Shown: one piece after another, positions 24,828 through 33,743 of the stretch | Position numbering within the stretch: the first letter of the stretch is position 1 | Layout: each line of letters begins with the position of its first letter | Origin: Nocardia albiluteola | GTDB taxonomy: Bacteria > Actinomycetota > Actinomycetes > Mycobacteriales > Mycobacteriaceae | NCBI RefSeq assembly: GCF_018860155.1 | Contig: NZ_JAHKNI010000007.1 | Location: 434,001 to 498,000, forward strand | Direction: 5' to 3' | DNA length: 64,000 nucleotides | Notes under the pieces: model-generated | What the model was told of the DNA's origin: nothing | What the model saw: the letters and a program-made list of their open reading frames with translations, nothing else | The model's database searches: none | Made by a program: the position numbers and the translations under genes

Positions 24828-26825
24828 TCAGTGCGTCCGGGTGATGCCGCGGCGAATCTCCCCGGGGCTGTGCTGGATTCGTTCCGGCGACCGCGTGTGC
24901 GAGGATCGCAGCTGGTACGGCACGCTCGTCACCATCACCCCCGGCACGAACAGCAGCCGTGCCTTCAGGCGCAGTGAACTCTGGTTGTGCAGCAGGTTTT
25001 CCCACCAGCGGCCCACCACGTACTCGGGAATGTACACCGCGACAACGTCGCGCGGGCGGGACTGCCGCGCTCGTTTGATGTATTCGATGACGGGCCTGGT
25101 GATTTCGCGGTAGGGCGATTCCACGACCTTCAGCGGAATCGCCATACCGGCCTGCTCCCAGTCCCGGGTGAGCTCGTGGGTGTCGGAGTCGTCGACGTTC
25201 ACCGACAGCGCGGTGAGCGTGTCCGGGCGCGTCGCCCGCGCGAACAGCACAGCGCGCCGAGTCGCCTTGTGCCAGCCCGACACCAGCACGATCGCGTGCA
25301 CCCGCCCGGGCAGGGTCTCGACCTCGCCGGGGTCTATCTCGAGCTCGGACCGCACCCGCGAATAGTGCCGGTGAATCCCGGCCATGACCGCCACCAGCAC
25401 CGGAATCGCGAACACCACCAGATACGCGCCGTGGGCGAACTTGGTGATCATGACCACGATCAGGACGACGCCGGTGAAGCACGAGCCGAACGCGTTGATG
25501 ATGCGCGCCCGATGGATGCGCGCCTTCTCGGCGGCCGTTGTCGCGGTGCGTAGTTCGCGGTTCCAGTGCCGCACCATCCCGGCCTGGCACAGCGTGAACG
25601 AGGTGAACACCCCGACGATGTAGAGCTGGATCAGTCGTGTGGTCGATCCGCCGAACGCGTAGATCAGTCCGGCCGCCACCACCGCTAGGAGAATGATGCC
25701 GTTGGAGAAGGCCAGGCGATCGCCCCGGGTGTGCAGTTGGCGCGGCATGTAGCGGCGCTGGGCGAGAATCGAATTGAGCAGCGGGAAGCCGTTGTAGGCG
25801 GTGTTGGCCGCCAGGATCAGGATCAGCGCCGTGGTCACCATCAGGTAGTAGAAGGCGATGCTGTGCCCGCCGAATACCGCCGCGGAGATCTGTGCGATCA
25901 CCGTCTTCTGCGCGTCGGTGTTGCAGTTGCCGGGGAAATTGGTGATGTCGCAGGTGTTCTCGGTGACCTTGGTGTGCGTGAGCATCGCCAGCGCCGTCAC
26001 GCCGACGAACATGGTGATCGCCAGCACGCCCATCGCCGTCATGGTGCGGGCGGCGTTGAGCGCCTTGGGTTTGCGGAAGGCGGGCACGCCGTTGGAGATC
26101 GCCTCGGCGCCGGTCAGCGCCGTGCAACCGGAGGAGAAGGCGCGCAGCAGCAGGAAGGCCACTGCCGCGCCCGACAGCCCGATCTGCTGGGGGTGGATTT
26201 GATAGTGGGCGCTCTCGGCGACCGGGGTGTGCCCGAAGAAGGTCTGCCCCAGTCCAACCGCGGTCATCGCCAGCACCCCGACGACGAATCCGTAGGTGGG
26301 TATCGCGAACATCCGCCCGGATTCGCGCACGCCGCGCAGATTCATGGCGGTCAGGAACACCACGAACCCGAGGTTGATCGCCACCCGGTACGGATTCAGC
26401 CCTGGCAGCGCGGAGATGATGTTGTCCACGCCCGAGGCGACCGACACCGCGACGGTCATGATGTAGTCCACCAGCAACGCCGCGGCCACCACCAGGCCCG
26501 CCCCCGCCCCGAGGTTCTCCGCGACCACCTCGAAGGACCCACCCCCCGACGGATAGGCCTGCACCACCTGCCGATACGACAGCACCACCACGGCCAGCAG
26601 CACGACCACCCCCGCCGCAACCCACCACGCCAGATGCAGATACGCCACCCCGGCCAGGGTGAGAATCAGCAGAATCTCCTGCGTCGCGTACGCAACCGAG
26701 GAAAGTGGATCACTGGCGAAAATTGGCAGCGCAATCCGCTTCGACAGCAGTGTCTCCCCGAGCCGATCGCTGCGAAACGGAAGCCCCAGCACCAGCCGCT
26801 TCGCGACATCGATAAGTGAAACCAC
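24828..26825 (-). CDS. KimA-like potassium/amino-acid family (APC) permease
   Basis: A 665-residue APC-superfamily transporter: about 12 spans to residue ~490, then a soluble C-terminal domain of about 170 residues (GRVHAIVLVSGWHKATRRAVLFARATRPDTLTALSVNVDD). The start SLIDVAKRLVLGLPFRSDRLGETLLSKRIALPIFASDPLSSVAYATQEIL is characteristic of the KimA/YdaO group, which imports potassium with protons and in Bacillus is controlled by c-di-AMP. The start is GTG 26825. No c-di-AMP riboswitch was recognised upstream. Potassium as substrate is inferred from the family. Confidence 0.87.
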   Translation of the reverse strand: MVSLIDVAKRLVLGLPFRSDRLGETLLSKRIALPIFASDPLSSVAYATQEILLILTLAGVAYLHLAWWVAAGVVVLLAVVVLSYRQVVQAYPSGGGSFEVVAENLGAGAGLVVAAALLVDYIMTVAVSVASGVDNIISALPGLNPYRVAINLGFVVFLTAMNLRGVRESGRMFAIPTYGFVVGVLAMTAVGLGQTFFGHTPVAESAHYQIHPQQIGLSGAAVAFLLLRAFSSGCTALTGAEAISNGVPAFRKPKALNAARTMTAMGVLAITMFVGVTALAMLTHTKVTENTCDITNFPGNCNTDAQKTVIAQISAAVFGGHSIAFYYLMVTTALILILAANTAYNGFPLLNSILAQRRYMPRQLHTRGDRLAFSNGIILLAVVAAGLIYAFGGSTTRLIQLYIVGVFTSFTLCQAGMVRHWNRELRTATTAAEKARIHRARIINAFGSCFTGVVLIVVMITKFAHGAYLVVFAIPVLVAVMAGIHRHYSRVRSELEIDPGEVETLPGRVHAIVLVSGWHKATRRAVLFARATRPDTLTALSVNVDDSDTHELTRDWEQAGMAIPLKVVESPYREITRPVIEYIKRARQSRPRDVVAVYIPEYVVGRWWENLLHNQSSLRLKARLLFVPGVMVTSVPYQLRSSHTRSPERIQHSPGEIRRGITRTH

Positions 26826-27193
26826 GATGAGCCAGCCTTAAGCGTGTGCGGTTGCTGATGGGAAGCGGGACGTAGGGAAAACGGTAAAAGTTGCCTCTTG
26901 ATCGTATAGACCTCGTCGGGACGGCACCGGATTTCCAGCTGGACCGCTAGGTTGGCTTACCTTCGTGAGCAAGGCGGCTACAACATACGGGCTACAGGTG
27001 GGTGGGCGCCGCGGTCACCATGCCCGGTCCAGTACTTGCCTGCTCGCCGAGCTGCTCAACCAGGCGGTGCAGGTGGGGAAGCACGGCCGTCCGGAGCCGG
27101 GAGGCCGCAGACCGGGAATTCGCGGCCGCAATCTGTGCCTGACTCCGGCACCCGAGCCGACTTGCTGCCCGGGTGTCGGAGCCGGATGAGTCG
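26826..27193. other. Intergenic region, promoter side of the KimA-like gene
   Basis: About 370 bases with no supported gene. On the minus strand a TATACGAT element (around 26900) could be the -10 of the permease promoter. A partly symmetrical AGGTAAGCC-AACCT stretch near 26950-26965 resembles a metal-regulator box but is one base short of the DtxR/IdeR consensus. Confidence 0.35.
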
Positions 27194-28105
27194 CTACTCG
27201 GCGTGCAGGAGCCGGCGGGTCAGCGGGACCACCTCGCCGATCCAGCGGCGGAGCTGGGCTTCGTCCTGCGATTCGGGCCAGTAGACGAAGGTGTCGAAGC
27301 CGGTCTCGGTGGCGAGGTCCGCCAGGATGCGGGCCCAGCCCGCGGCGTCGGTGCGGATGGGTTCCTCGCCGCGCAGGGTCACCGCGCCGGGCGTCTCGGT
27401 GATATGGCCGACCAACTGGGCCATCCGGGTGATCGCTGCCGGGTTTCGGCCCGCGTCGACCGCCGCGGCCGAGATGATGTCCTGTGCCGCTTGCCATTTC
27501 TCGTACGGCAGGTAGTGCGGGATGGGCGCGGCCCAGCCGTCGGCCAGGCGTCCGGTCAGAGCATGCGCCTTGGGACCCACACTGCCGTACCAGATCCCGA
27601 CCGGATGTGCGGGCGCCGGACCGGCCTGCACGCCGTGCACCGCGTAGTAGGTGCCGGTCTCGTGCGCCTTGGTCTCCTCGTGCCACAGCGCACGAATGAT
27701 CCGAGTTGCCTCCTCGAGCGCTTGCAGCGCTTCGGGATTCGTCCGCGTGGGCCCGCCCATCGCGGCGATCCCGGCCCAGAAGGCGCCCGCGCCCAGAGCC
27801 AGCTCGAACCGGCCGCCACTGAGCAGATCCAGGGTCGCGGCCTGTTTGGCGAGCACCGCCGGCCCGCGCATGGGCAGGCTCGCGACGTCCGGGAACACCC
27901 GCAGCCGCTCGGTCTCGGCGAGCACCGTCGCGATGACCGACATCGTGTCCGCCAGCGCCCCGGCATACGGATGGTCCTGAATGCCGAGAAGATCCAACCC
28001 CTCCCGGTCGGCCAGCCGAGCGAGAGCCCGAATCTGGGTCAAGTCTGCTGCAGTGGGTGCGAGCTGAATACCGAATCGAAGTTCCACCCTGTCCGATATA
28101 CACAT
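27194..28105 (-). CDS. LLM-class F420-dependent oxidoreductase
   Basis: A 303-residue luciferase-like TIM-barrel protein: RFGIQLAPTAADLTQIRALARLADREGLDLLGIQDHPY at the N-terminus, LPMRGPAVLAKQAATLDLLSGGRFELALGAGAFWAG in the cofactor region, and IWYGSVGPKAHALTGRLADGW toward the end. It uses F420 (or FMN) to oxidise or reduce a small molecule. A start at GTG 28087 would remove six residues and fit the family better, but the ribosome site does not decide. Divergent from the DUF1851 gene with under 50 bp between. Confidence 0.88.
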   Translation of the reverse strand: MCISDRVELRFGIQLAPTAADLTQIRALARLADREGLDLLGIQDHPYAGALADTMSVIATVLAETERLRVFPDVASLPMRGPAVLAKQAATLDLLSGGRFELALGAGAFWAGIAAMGGPTRTNPEALQALEEATRIIRALWHEETKAHETGTYYAVHGVQAGPAPAHPVGIWYGSVGPKAHALTGRLADGWAAPIPHYLPYEKWQAAQDIISAAAVDAGRNPAAITRMAQLVGHITETPGAVTLRGEEPIRTDAAGWARILADLATETGFDTFVYWPESQDEAQLRRWIGEVVPLTRRLLHAE

Positions 28106-28152
28106 CGGCGGCGGGGTCCGGCCACTGAGGTCCGCTCTGGTTGGATGTGCCG

Positions 28153-28587
28153 GTGACCACCGTCCCGTATCGCTTCATCGGCCCGCACCGAATCGACGAG
28201 GTGATGCCCGCCTGGACCGACCACCTGGCGCGGTTCGATACCGTGGTCGGGTACTCGGACCTCGGGCATGCCTTTCTGATGAGCACCCGCACCGGCGAGT
28301 ATGCGATCCTCGACCCGTACAGTCCTGGTTTCAACAGCTACGGGGCGTGCGCCGACCTCACCGAATTCATCGACCGGGTGCTGTTCGATCCGAACGTCAT
28401 CACCCACATCCTGCAGCCGCCGCACGTCAACGCGATTCGCAACCGGCTCGGGCCGCTCGGTCCGGACGAGGTGTACATCGCCACTCCCTACCCGTTCCTG
28501 GGCGGCTCGGAGGACCCCGAGTCGTATCACAAGGGCGGTGTCTGGGTCTTCTTCGACCTCGTCGCGCAGGCTCAGGGCCTCGAATAG
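28153..28587 (+). CDS. DUF1851/Tdi1-type immunity-like protein
   Basis: About 144 residues (start uncertain: GTG 28153, GTG 28147 or TTG 28141). The N-terminal half (YSDLGHAFLMSTRTGEYAILDPYS) and especially the C-terminal end (GPDEVYIATPYPFLGGSEDPESYHKGGVWVFFDLVAQAQGL) fit the DUF1851 domain, which is found in immunity proteins of polymorphic and type VI toxins such as Tdi1. No toxin gene is adjacent, so this is an orphan immunity gene, either defensive or left by loss of its toxin. It marks the left edge of the accessory region. Confidence 0.7.
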   Translation: MTTVPYRFIGPHRIDEVMPAWTDHLARFDTVVGYSDLGHAFLMSTRTGEYAILDPYSPGFNSYGACADLTEFIDRVLFDPNVITHILQPPHVNAIRNRLGPLGPDEVYIATPYPFLGGSEDPESYHKGGVWVFFDLVAQAQGLE

Positions 28588-28659
28588 CGGCCGGTGCAGA
28601 TCACGGCACAGCCGCGCGGCACAGCGGGTGCGCCCACTGCGGCGGTTCGCGGCGAGGTA

Positions 28660-28728
28660 GTTCGTGTGGCCGATCCCTCGACTACTACCGGTCACCAATG
28701 CGGTCTTGCCGACCAACCGCTGCCTCAT
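28660..28728 (-). pseudogene. Short-chain dehydrogenase N-terminal fragment
   Basis: Starting at ATG 28728, behind GAAGGGG, the frame reads MRQRLVGKTALVTGSSRGIGHTN: the first strand and the TGxxxGxG dinucleotide-binding loop of an SDR enzyme. After about 23 residues similarity ends abruptly and the frame continues into unrelated low-value sequence. It is the leftover start of an SDR gene whose body was lost, most likely by deletion in this unstable region. Confidence 0.6.
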
Positions 28729-29259
28729 GTCGCCCCTTCGATCCGAACTACGGTGCGCGACCACGCATCAGCGCCGATGATCTCGGCCACGACCGCCATC
28801 GGCGAGGGCGATACCCGCTGAACGGGAACTGGACAACCGCAACAGCCTTCGGCTGTCAGATGGCGCCGTTGATGAGGGGGCCATCAACGTGATCAACGCG
28901 GTGGGCGCGGCGGAGCTGGTCACCGAATCGATGACGTCTACCGCAGGTTGATTGCCGTCATCCGGCGCGACCGAGCCGCCGACGACCAGTTATCGATCAT
29001 TGATAGCCAATGACTACTGGCCGACTCGGATTTACTCGCTGGGTGGAGATCCCCTAGCCCGCCCTCGTCGTTATGGATCTGCACATGGTTGTGTGTCGTG
29101 TGCTGTGCACTGTCACCTGTGCGCGGTGCTGGGCTGCGTTGTGAAGCAGGGAGTCGAACCCCCGCACTGCCCATCGTGCGCCAAGAAAGTGGCCGATTAC
29201 CCGTCGGCTCAGCGGGTCGTGCACGCCTCCGTAACGACTACCTGCTCCACCGTTCGTTG
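28729..29259. other. Intergenic region with decayed sequence and a T-arm-like element
   Basis: No intact gene. The minus strand at 29148-29165 reads GGGGGTTCGACTCCC, which looks like a tRNA T-arm, and upstream of it lies GCCGA-n7-TCGGC, which could be an anticodon arm. The arms do not assemble into a clean cloverleaf with an acceptor stem. GC content is visibly lower than in the flanks. Confidence 0.3.
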
Positions 29260-29745
29260 TCAGTCCAGGAGGTCTACCTCCCAGTTCACGCGCTGGATGC
29301 GCACGTCGACTTCGCGGAGTTGCAGGGCGAGTGAATCGGCTTGGGCGCGTAATTCGGCGACAGGCAAAGCGGAGAGCATCTTGAGTTCGGAACGCAGCTG
29401 ACGCGCGTACCCGCCGTGATTCCTGCCTGTTGCCGCGTCTGCGGCGTCCGTAATGATGGAGTGTTGTAGGCGCAACGCATCGCGGCGAGCAAGTGCGTCG
29501 GTGAGCGTGCTTTCTGCATCGATGCGGGCGGCGGCGTTTGTGCGGTTGATCCGCCGGACGAGCGTTTCGAACTCGCGGATTACCTCTTCGGCCTCGGCGA
29601 GCAGGGCCGAGGCGTCCTCGGCGGGTTCCTCGCCCTCCTGGTAACGGGCGCTGCCCGCGATGCGAGCGCGTAGCTGCTCGATCCGCCGCGCGGAGTCCGC
29701 GCGCAACGACAACGCCTCTGCCAGCTTCAAATCTCTGACCTCCAT
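29260..29745 (-). CDS. DIP1984 family protein
   Basis: A 161-residue, highly charged, helical protein. It begins LKLAEALSLRADSARRIEQLRARIAGSARYQEGEEPAEDASALLAEAEEVIREFETLVRRINRTNAAARI, which matches the DIP1984 family (named after a Corynebacterium protein, also annotated septicolysin) over its whole length. The sequence predicts a long antiparallel coiled coil. The biochemical function is unknown. It stands alone between decayed fragments. Confidence 0.88.
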   Translation of the reverse strand: MEVRDLKLAEALSLRADSARRIEQLRARIAGSARYQEGEEPAEDASALLAEAEEVIREFETLVRRINRTNAAARIDAESTLTDALARRDALRLQHSIITDAADAATGRNHGGYARQLRSELKMLSALPVAELRAQADSLALQLREVDVRIQRVNWEVDLLD

Positions 29746-29875
29746 TCGACCGTGGGCTGTCCATTATGGGTGGTGTCGAGCCCGTGGCTACAGGTGGGCT
29801 TCAAAGGTGCCGTCGGTGGGAACCTTGGCATGGCAATCCTTCTCAGCACTGGCGACACCGCGGCGCCAATGCTGA

Positions 29876-30418
29876 GGGAGAAAAGAAGAGACGGTTCGGC
29901 GCACTCTGGCCGCGAAAGCCCTGCCGCAGTGGGAGACCGTGGAGGTGATCTTCCTGGCGTTGTGCGAGATCGCCTACGCGGATCCGGATGACGTCGACCC
30001 CGACGAGGAACGCGCTCGGTAGGACCCGCCGCGGTCCCACCGTGCCGAGCTTCATTGGCGCTACCGCAAGGCCCGATACGGGGAGGTCACCTCGTTGCCG
30101 CGTACACGTGCCGAGAGGGCCCGGCAGGAAGCCGAGGCCGAAGCGGAGGAGGAGGCTTATCGGGCACGTAATAGCAGCTATGCCGACGCCTCTTGGGGCT
30201 CCGCGCCGAACTCTTTCGGGGGCAGCCGCGAGGACGACGAACCGCCGTTCCAACTGATAGCCGCCGATTTGGTTCACATCTCACCAGCGGCGGTCAGTTT
30301 TCATGTAGCGCAGGATGGATCGATCTGTTGGTATCGCCTGCATCTCGGTGTCGGTGGTGTCGTCCAGGCGCAGACTGATCCTGGCCGGGATCAAGCCCTG
30401 GCATCAAGTCTTAAGTAG
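29876..30418 (+). pseudogene. XRE/HTH-type regulator fragment with in-frame amber stop
   Basis: One reading frame runs from just after TGA 29873 to the stop at 30416-30418, interrupted only by TAG at 30017. The first part, EETVRRTLAAKALPQWETVEVIFLALCE, has the look of the second half of an actinobacterial XRE helix-turn-helix domain. The part after the amber codon, HWRYRKARYGEVTSLPRTRAERARQEAEAEAEEEAYRAR, is a charged linker that continues logically. The amber codon could come from a Trp codon (TGG to TAG). The N-terminal start of the HTH is missing. I therefore read it as a doubly damaged regulator gene. A separate gene starting at TTG 30095 is the alternative. Confidence 0.45.
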
Positions 30419-30465
30419 CCGATTTCCGCGTGTTTCGTGATGTCCGAATCTGCCGAGTTGCGCGA

Positions 30466-32556
30466 TCAGGACGGCTGGTATGTGATCGGCACTGCGGTCG
30501 GGTCGGGGGTGCGGATGCGGATGGCGTCGATGATGCGGGTTGCCCAGTCGATGGGGCGGTCGTGGCCTAAGAGGTGGGCCAGACGTTTCGCGCGAGTGCG
30601 GCGCTCGGTGCGGTCGAGGGACAGTGCGCGGGCGAGTGTGGCGGTGAGGTCTTCGGGGGAATGCGGGTCGGTGAGTAGGGCGGCGTCGCCGAGTTCTGTT
30701 GCGGCACCGGCGTAGCGGGACAGCACTAGCACCCCGGGCCGGGAGCCGGGTCCGGTCACTGCCGACTGGGCGGCGACGAATTCCTTTGCGGTCAGGTTCA
30801 TGCCGTCTTGAAGGGATGTCACCCAGAACACGTCCGCGGCCAGGTAGTGGTCCATCACCTCGGAGAGCGGCAGGTTGTGCGGGATGTAGTCGATCGGTTG
30901 CCAATTGCCGACACGCCAGGCGTCGTTGATCTCGGTGGTGCGTCGCTCGAGAGCGCGGCGAGTGGTGTCGTAGGCGGAGATGCCTGGTTCCGGTGGTGGG
31001 CAGACGAGCCGGAACACCAATCGGCCGTGCAGGTCCGGGCGGTGCTCGAGCAACGCCGCTATGGCGTCGACCTTGTGTACGGGGGCTTTGGTGTAATCGA
31101 GACGTTCGACGGAGAGCACCAACGCGTGTCGGCTGGGCCGTATGCGCGAGGCGCGGCTGCGGGCGAGTGTTTCGATGGCTGGACGGTCGATACCCAGCGG
31201 ATGGACACCCAAGGCTGGCAGTGTGGGCTGGCCGGCCAGGATTTGTCGAAAGTTGTCGGCGAAGGCATTGGTGTGAAATCCAGCCCAGTCCAACTGTATG
31301 AGCGAGGAACGAATTTCGTCTGCCGTGGGTAGGGCGGCGAACACCTCCGGCGGCGGAAAGGGAGTGTGGTGGAACAGTCCGATGCGCAGATCGGGTCGGA
31401 TCTGGCGAAGCAGGCCGGGGACGAGCCATAGGTTGTAGTCGTGTAGCCAGACGGTCGCGCCGTGTGCTGCTCGTTCGCTGATATGCTCGGCGTATCGCTG
31501 GTTGATTGCACGATAGTGGGCCCAGGCTGCGGTATCGAAGCGCATGCGGTGCGGCTCGGACATGAGGATCGGCCACAGTGTGTCCTTGCACGCGCGATGG
31601 AAGTAGCCGCTCCATTCGTCGGGGGTCACCGGCAGCAATGACAATGGGGCCTCGTGCTCGCGTGCGTCGACACCGTCCTCACCGACCTGAGCGGCGACCC
31701 AGATGCCCGGCAACCCCTGAGCGAACAGGGCGGTCAGGCTGGGCAGAATCCCGTTGGGGCTGGACGGTGATCGTCGCTCGCCCCGGGGCACCGGTGGTCG
31801 GTGATAGCCGACTATCAGGCAGTGCCGGTCCTCGGTGCAGTTGTCCGGTGCGACCCACCCCAGCGCGTGCAGTGCTGTGAGAATGGCGCCCGCGCCCGGC
31901 CGCTCGGGGCGATGGATACGCGCGTCGAGGGGAACCGCCTGGTTCAGGGCGGGCTCGGCGGCGCCGACTATCACGCCGTGTGTGCCCAGTTCGAACAGCG
32001 ATGCGTCGTTGAGCGAATCACCGGCCACCAGGACGGAATCCATTGGCCAACCGAACTTTTCGGCCAACGCCGCCACGGCGTTGCCCTTTGATGCGTTCGG
32101 CGGCACGACGTCGAAGTAGCGGTCCGCCGAGTACAGCCACCGGCATCCGAGCGCGTGGACAGCGGCGGTGAGTTCGTCGGTCAGCTGGCCCGATGCCAGG
32201 TGATACGAGCAGCGCCCGTCCTGCGCCACCCGCTGGTACGTCAGTTGCCCGAAGCGGCTCAACGCATGCCGAACTTGTTGTGTCCCAGGCCATCCGGTAC
32301 GAAGGTGGGCCTGAATATCCCCGACCGGCCGCAAGTCGGTGCCGTCGACCACGGTGGCACCGACATCGGCGATGATCCAGCGTGGTCTCGGCACCAGCGG
32401 ATCACGCAGCACATCGGCGACCGACGCCACGCCGCGGCCGGTAGCGAAAACCACCGTCACCTCGGGATGGCGAGCCAACACCGCACACAGTCGACGCCGG
32501 TCGGCGATCTCCCCGCCCAGCAACGTACCGTCCAAATCGGTGACCAGAATCCTCAT
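30466..32556 (-). CDS. Bifunctional glucosylglycerol-phosphate synthase/phosphatase (GgpPS type)
   Basis: A 696-residue fusion. Residues 1 to about 250 are a HAD phosphatase of the sucrose-phosphatase type (MRILVTDLDGTLLGG; GDSLNDASLF). From about 265 to the end is a GT20 glycosyltransferase: the segment YHRPPVPRGE...SPNGILPSL is characteristic of glucosylglycerol-phosphate synthase rather than trehalose-phosphate synthase, followed by WLHDYNLWLVPGLLR, GFHTNAFADNF, SVERLDYTKAP and DGMNLTAKEFVA. The enzyme would join ADP/NDP-glucose and glycerol 3-phosphate and then remove the phosphate to give the osmoprotectant glucosylglycerol. It is divergent from a PfkB-type kinase. ATG 32556 is chosen; longer frames have no ribosome site. 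Confidence 0.85.
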   Translation of the reverse strand: MRILVTDLDGTLLGGEIADRRRLCAVLARHPEVTVVFATGRGVASVADVLRDPLVPRPRWIIADVGATVVDGTDLRPVGDIQAHLRTGWPGTQQVRHALSRFGQLTYQRVAQDGRCSYHLASGQLTDELTAAVHALGCRWLYSADRYFDVVPPNASKGNAVAALAEKFGWPMDSVLVAGDSLNDASLFELGTHGVIVGAAEPALNQAVPLDARIHRPERPGAGAILTALHALGWVAPDNCTEDRHCLIVGYHRPPVPRGERRSPSSPNGILPSLTALFAQGLPGIWVAAQVGEDGVDAREHEAPLSLLPVTPDEWSGYFHRACKDTLWPILMSEPHRMRFDTAAWAHYRAINQRYAEHISERAAHGATVWLHDYNLWLVPGLLRQIRPDLRIGLFHHTPFPPPEVFAALPTADEIRSSLIQLDWAGFHTNAFADNFRQILAGQPTLPALGVHPLGIDRPAIETLARSRASRIRPSRHALVLSVERLDYTKAPVHKVDAIAALLEHRPDLHGRLVFRLVCPPPEPGISAYDTTRRALERRTTEINDAWRVGNWQPIDYIPHNLPLSEVMDHYLAADVFWVTSLQDGMNLTAKEFVAAQSAVTGPGSRPGVLVLSRYAGAATELGDAALLTDPHSPEDLTATLARALSLDRTERRTRAKRLAHLLGHDRPIDWATRIIDAIRIRTPDPTAVPITYQPS

Positions 32557-32654
32557 CACCAATCCCAAGCTAACACCCGCAACATGAATCCCGGTGCCGC
32601 CGTGACCGTCTCGACCTCCCACATTCGGCACCTCACCCCCGGTACGCTCATCGG

Positions 32655-33641
32655 ATGGGCACAGACGAGCCGGATAGGCGGGAAATTCTCGTGGTGGGCG
32701 CCTATTTCGTGGATCTGATCTTCCACGGGCTACCCGAGCCCGTCCGACCCGGCCGAGAGGTCTTCGCCGATGGGTTCACAATGATGCCCGGTGGCGCCTA
32801 CACCCTGGCCATGGCCGCGCATCGGCTCGGGCACGACGTTGTGTGGGCGACCGACTTCGGCACCGACCCCTTCAGCACCCATGTCCTGCACGCGGCACGC
32901 GCAGAAGGATTGGACGAGAGCGCCTTCCGACATCAGCCGACCCCGCTGCGCAGCCTGACCGTCGCCCTGTCCACGCCCGAAGACCGTGCGATGGTCAGTT
33001 TCCAGGACCCGAGCTACCCGCAACCGCTCCCGTCGCTGCTACGGCAATACCGACCACGTGTCCTGATGGTGCCGCAACTACGCTACGACGCCGACACCGT
33101 GCACGCGCTGAAGCTCGCCCGCCACCTCGGCATCACCGTAGTGATGGACTGCCAAGACGTCGCCGTCGATGTCGATACCCCCGGAGTGCGAGCCGCGCTG
33201 GCTTCCACCGACATCTTCGCGCCCAACGCCGAGGAAGCACTGCGGCTGACCAGGGCACCGACCATGGACGATGCGATATCACGGCTGAACGAACTTGTGT
33301 CGACCGTGGTGATCAAACTCGGTAGCGCCGGGGCCACCGCAACATACGATGGCGAACGTTACGGCGTCGCCGCACCACAGATTTCAGCTCTGGATACCAC
33401 CGGCGCCGGTGACTGCTTCAACGTCGGTTTCGTTCATGGCCTGCTCGCCGGCTGGCCGCCGGCGAAATGCCTCGCCGCCGCCGTGGCGTGCGGAACGGCA
33501 GCCACCACCGGCCCAGGGTCCAGCACCGCTCCGGGGACCGCCGACCTCGAGCGGTGGCTCGCGCGAACCACAATATCGAGTCGCGCGGCTACGGCCCGCG
33601 AACAACGCCAGCCAACGGCTCAGCCTCCCGCAACGCACTGA
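32655..33641 (+). CDS. PfkB family carbohydrate kinase
   Basis: A 328-residue ribokinase-fold sugar kinase. It has the N-terminal GG motif (FTMMPGGAYTLAMAAHRLG) and the C-terminal catalytic signature DTTGAGDCFNVGFVHGLLAG. The extended tail after about residue 300 (SSRAATAREQRQPTAQPPATH) is low complexity. Divergent from the glucosylglycerol-phosphate synthase with 98 bp between the starts, which suggests linked control. It could phosphorylate a sugar or sugar-glycerol intermediate. The substrate cannot be given. Confidence 0.87.
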   Translation: MGTDEPDRREILVVGAYFVDLIFHGLPEPVRPGREVFADGFTMMPGGAYTLAMAAHRLGHDVVWATDFGTDPFSTHVLHAARAEGLDESAFRHQPTPLRSLTVALSTPEDRAMVSFQDPSYPQPLPSLLRQYRPRVLMVPQLRYDADTVHALKLARHLGITVVMDCQDVAVDVDTPGVRAALASTDIFAPNAEEALRLTRAPTMDDAISRLNELVSTVVIKLGSAGATATYDGERYGVAAPQISALDTTGAGDCFNVGFVHGLLAGWPPAKCLAAAVACGTAATTGPGSSTAPGTADLERWLARTTISSRAATAREQRQPTAQPPATH

Positions 33642-33743
33642 AATGCCGAGATTCAATGTTTCCGGTTGGTAGTAGCATGTGCTCCGATACTCTCGAGCGA
33701 TTGAACATCTTACGATTCGATAATTGAAAGGTGTTGACGCACA

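Noticed and set aside
26945..26970. DtxR/IdeR iron box
   Set aside because: AGGTAAGCC-AACCT resembles the consensus, but one base is missing in the centre and the neighbouring genes are not iron related.
26826..27000. c-di-AMP (ydaO-type) riboswitch before the KimA-like gene
   Set aside because: The conserved GG-rich and GCCGAAUCC-like blocks of that riboswitch were not found on the minus strand; only a plain promoter-like TATACGAT is visible.
29120..29240. Functional tRNA on the minus strand
   Set aside because: A T-arm-like sequence is present, but acceptor and D arms do not pair, so I list it only as a possible remnant.
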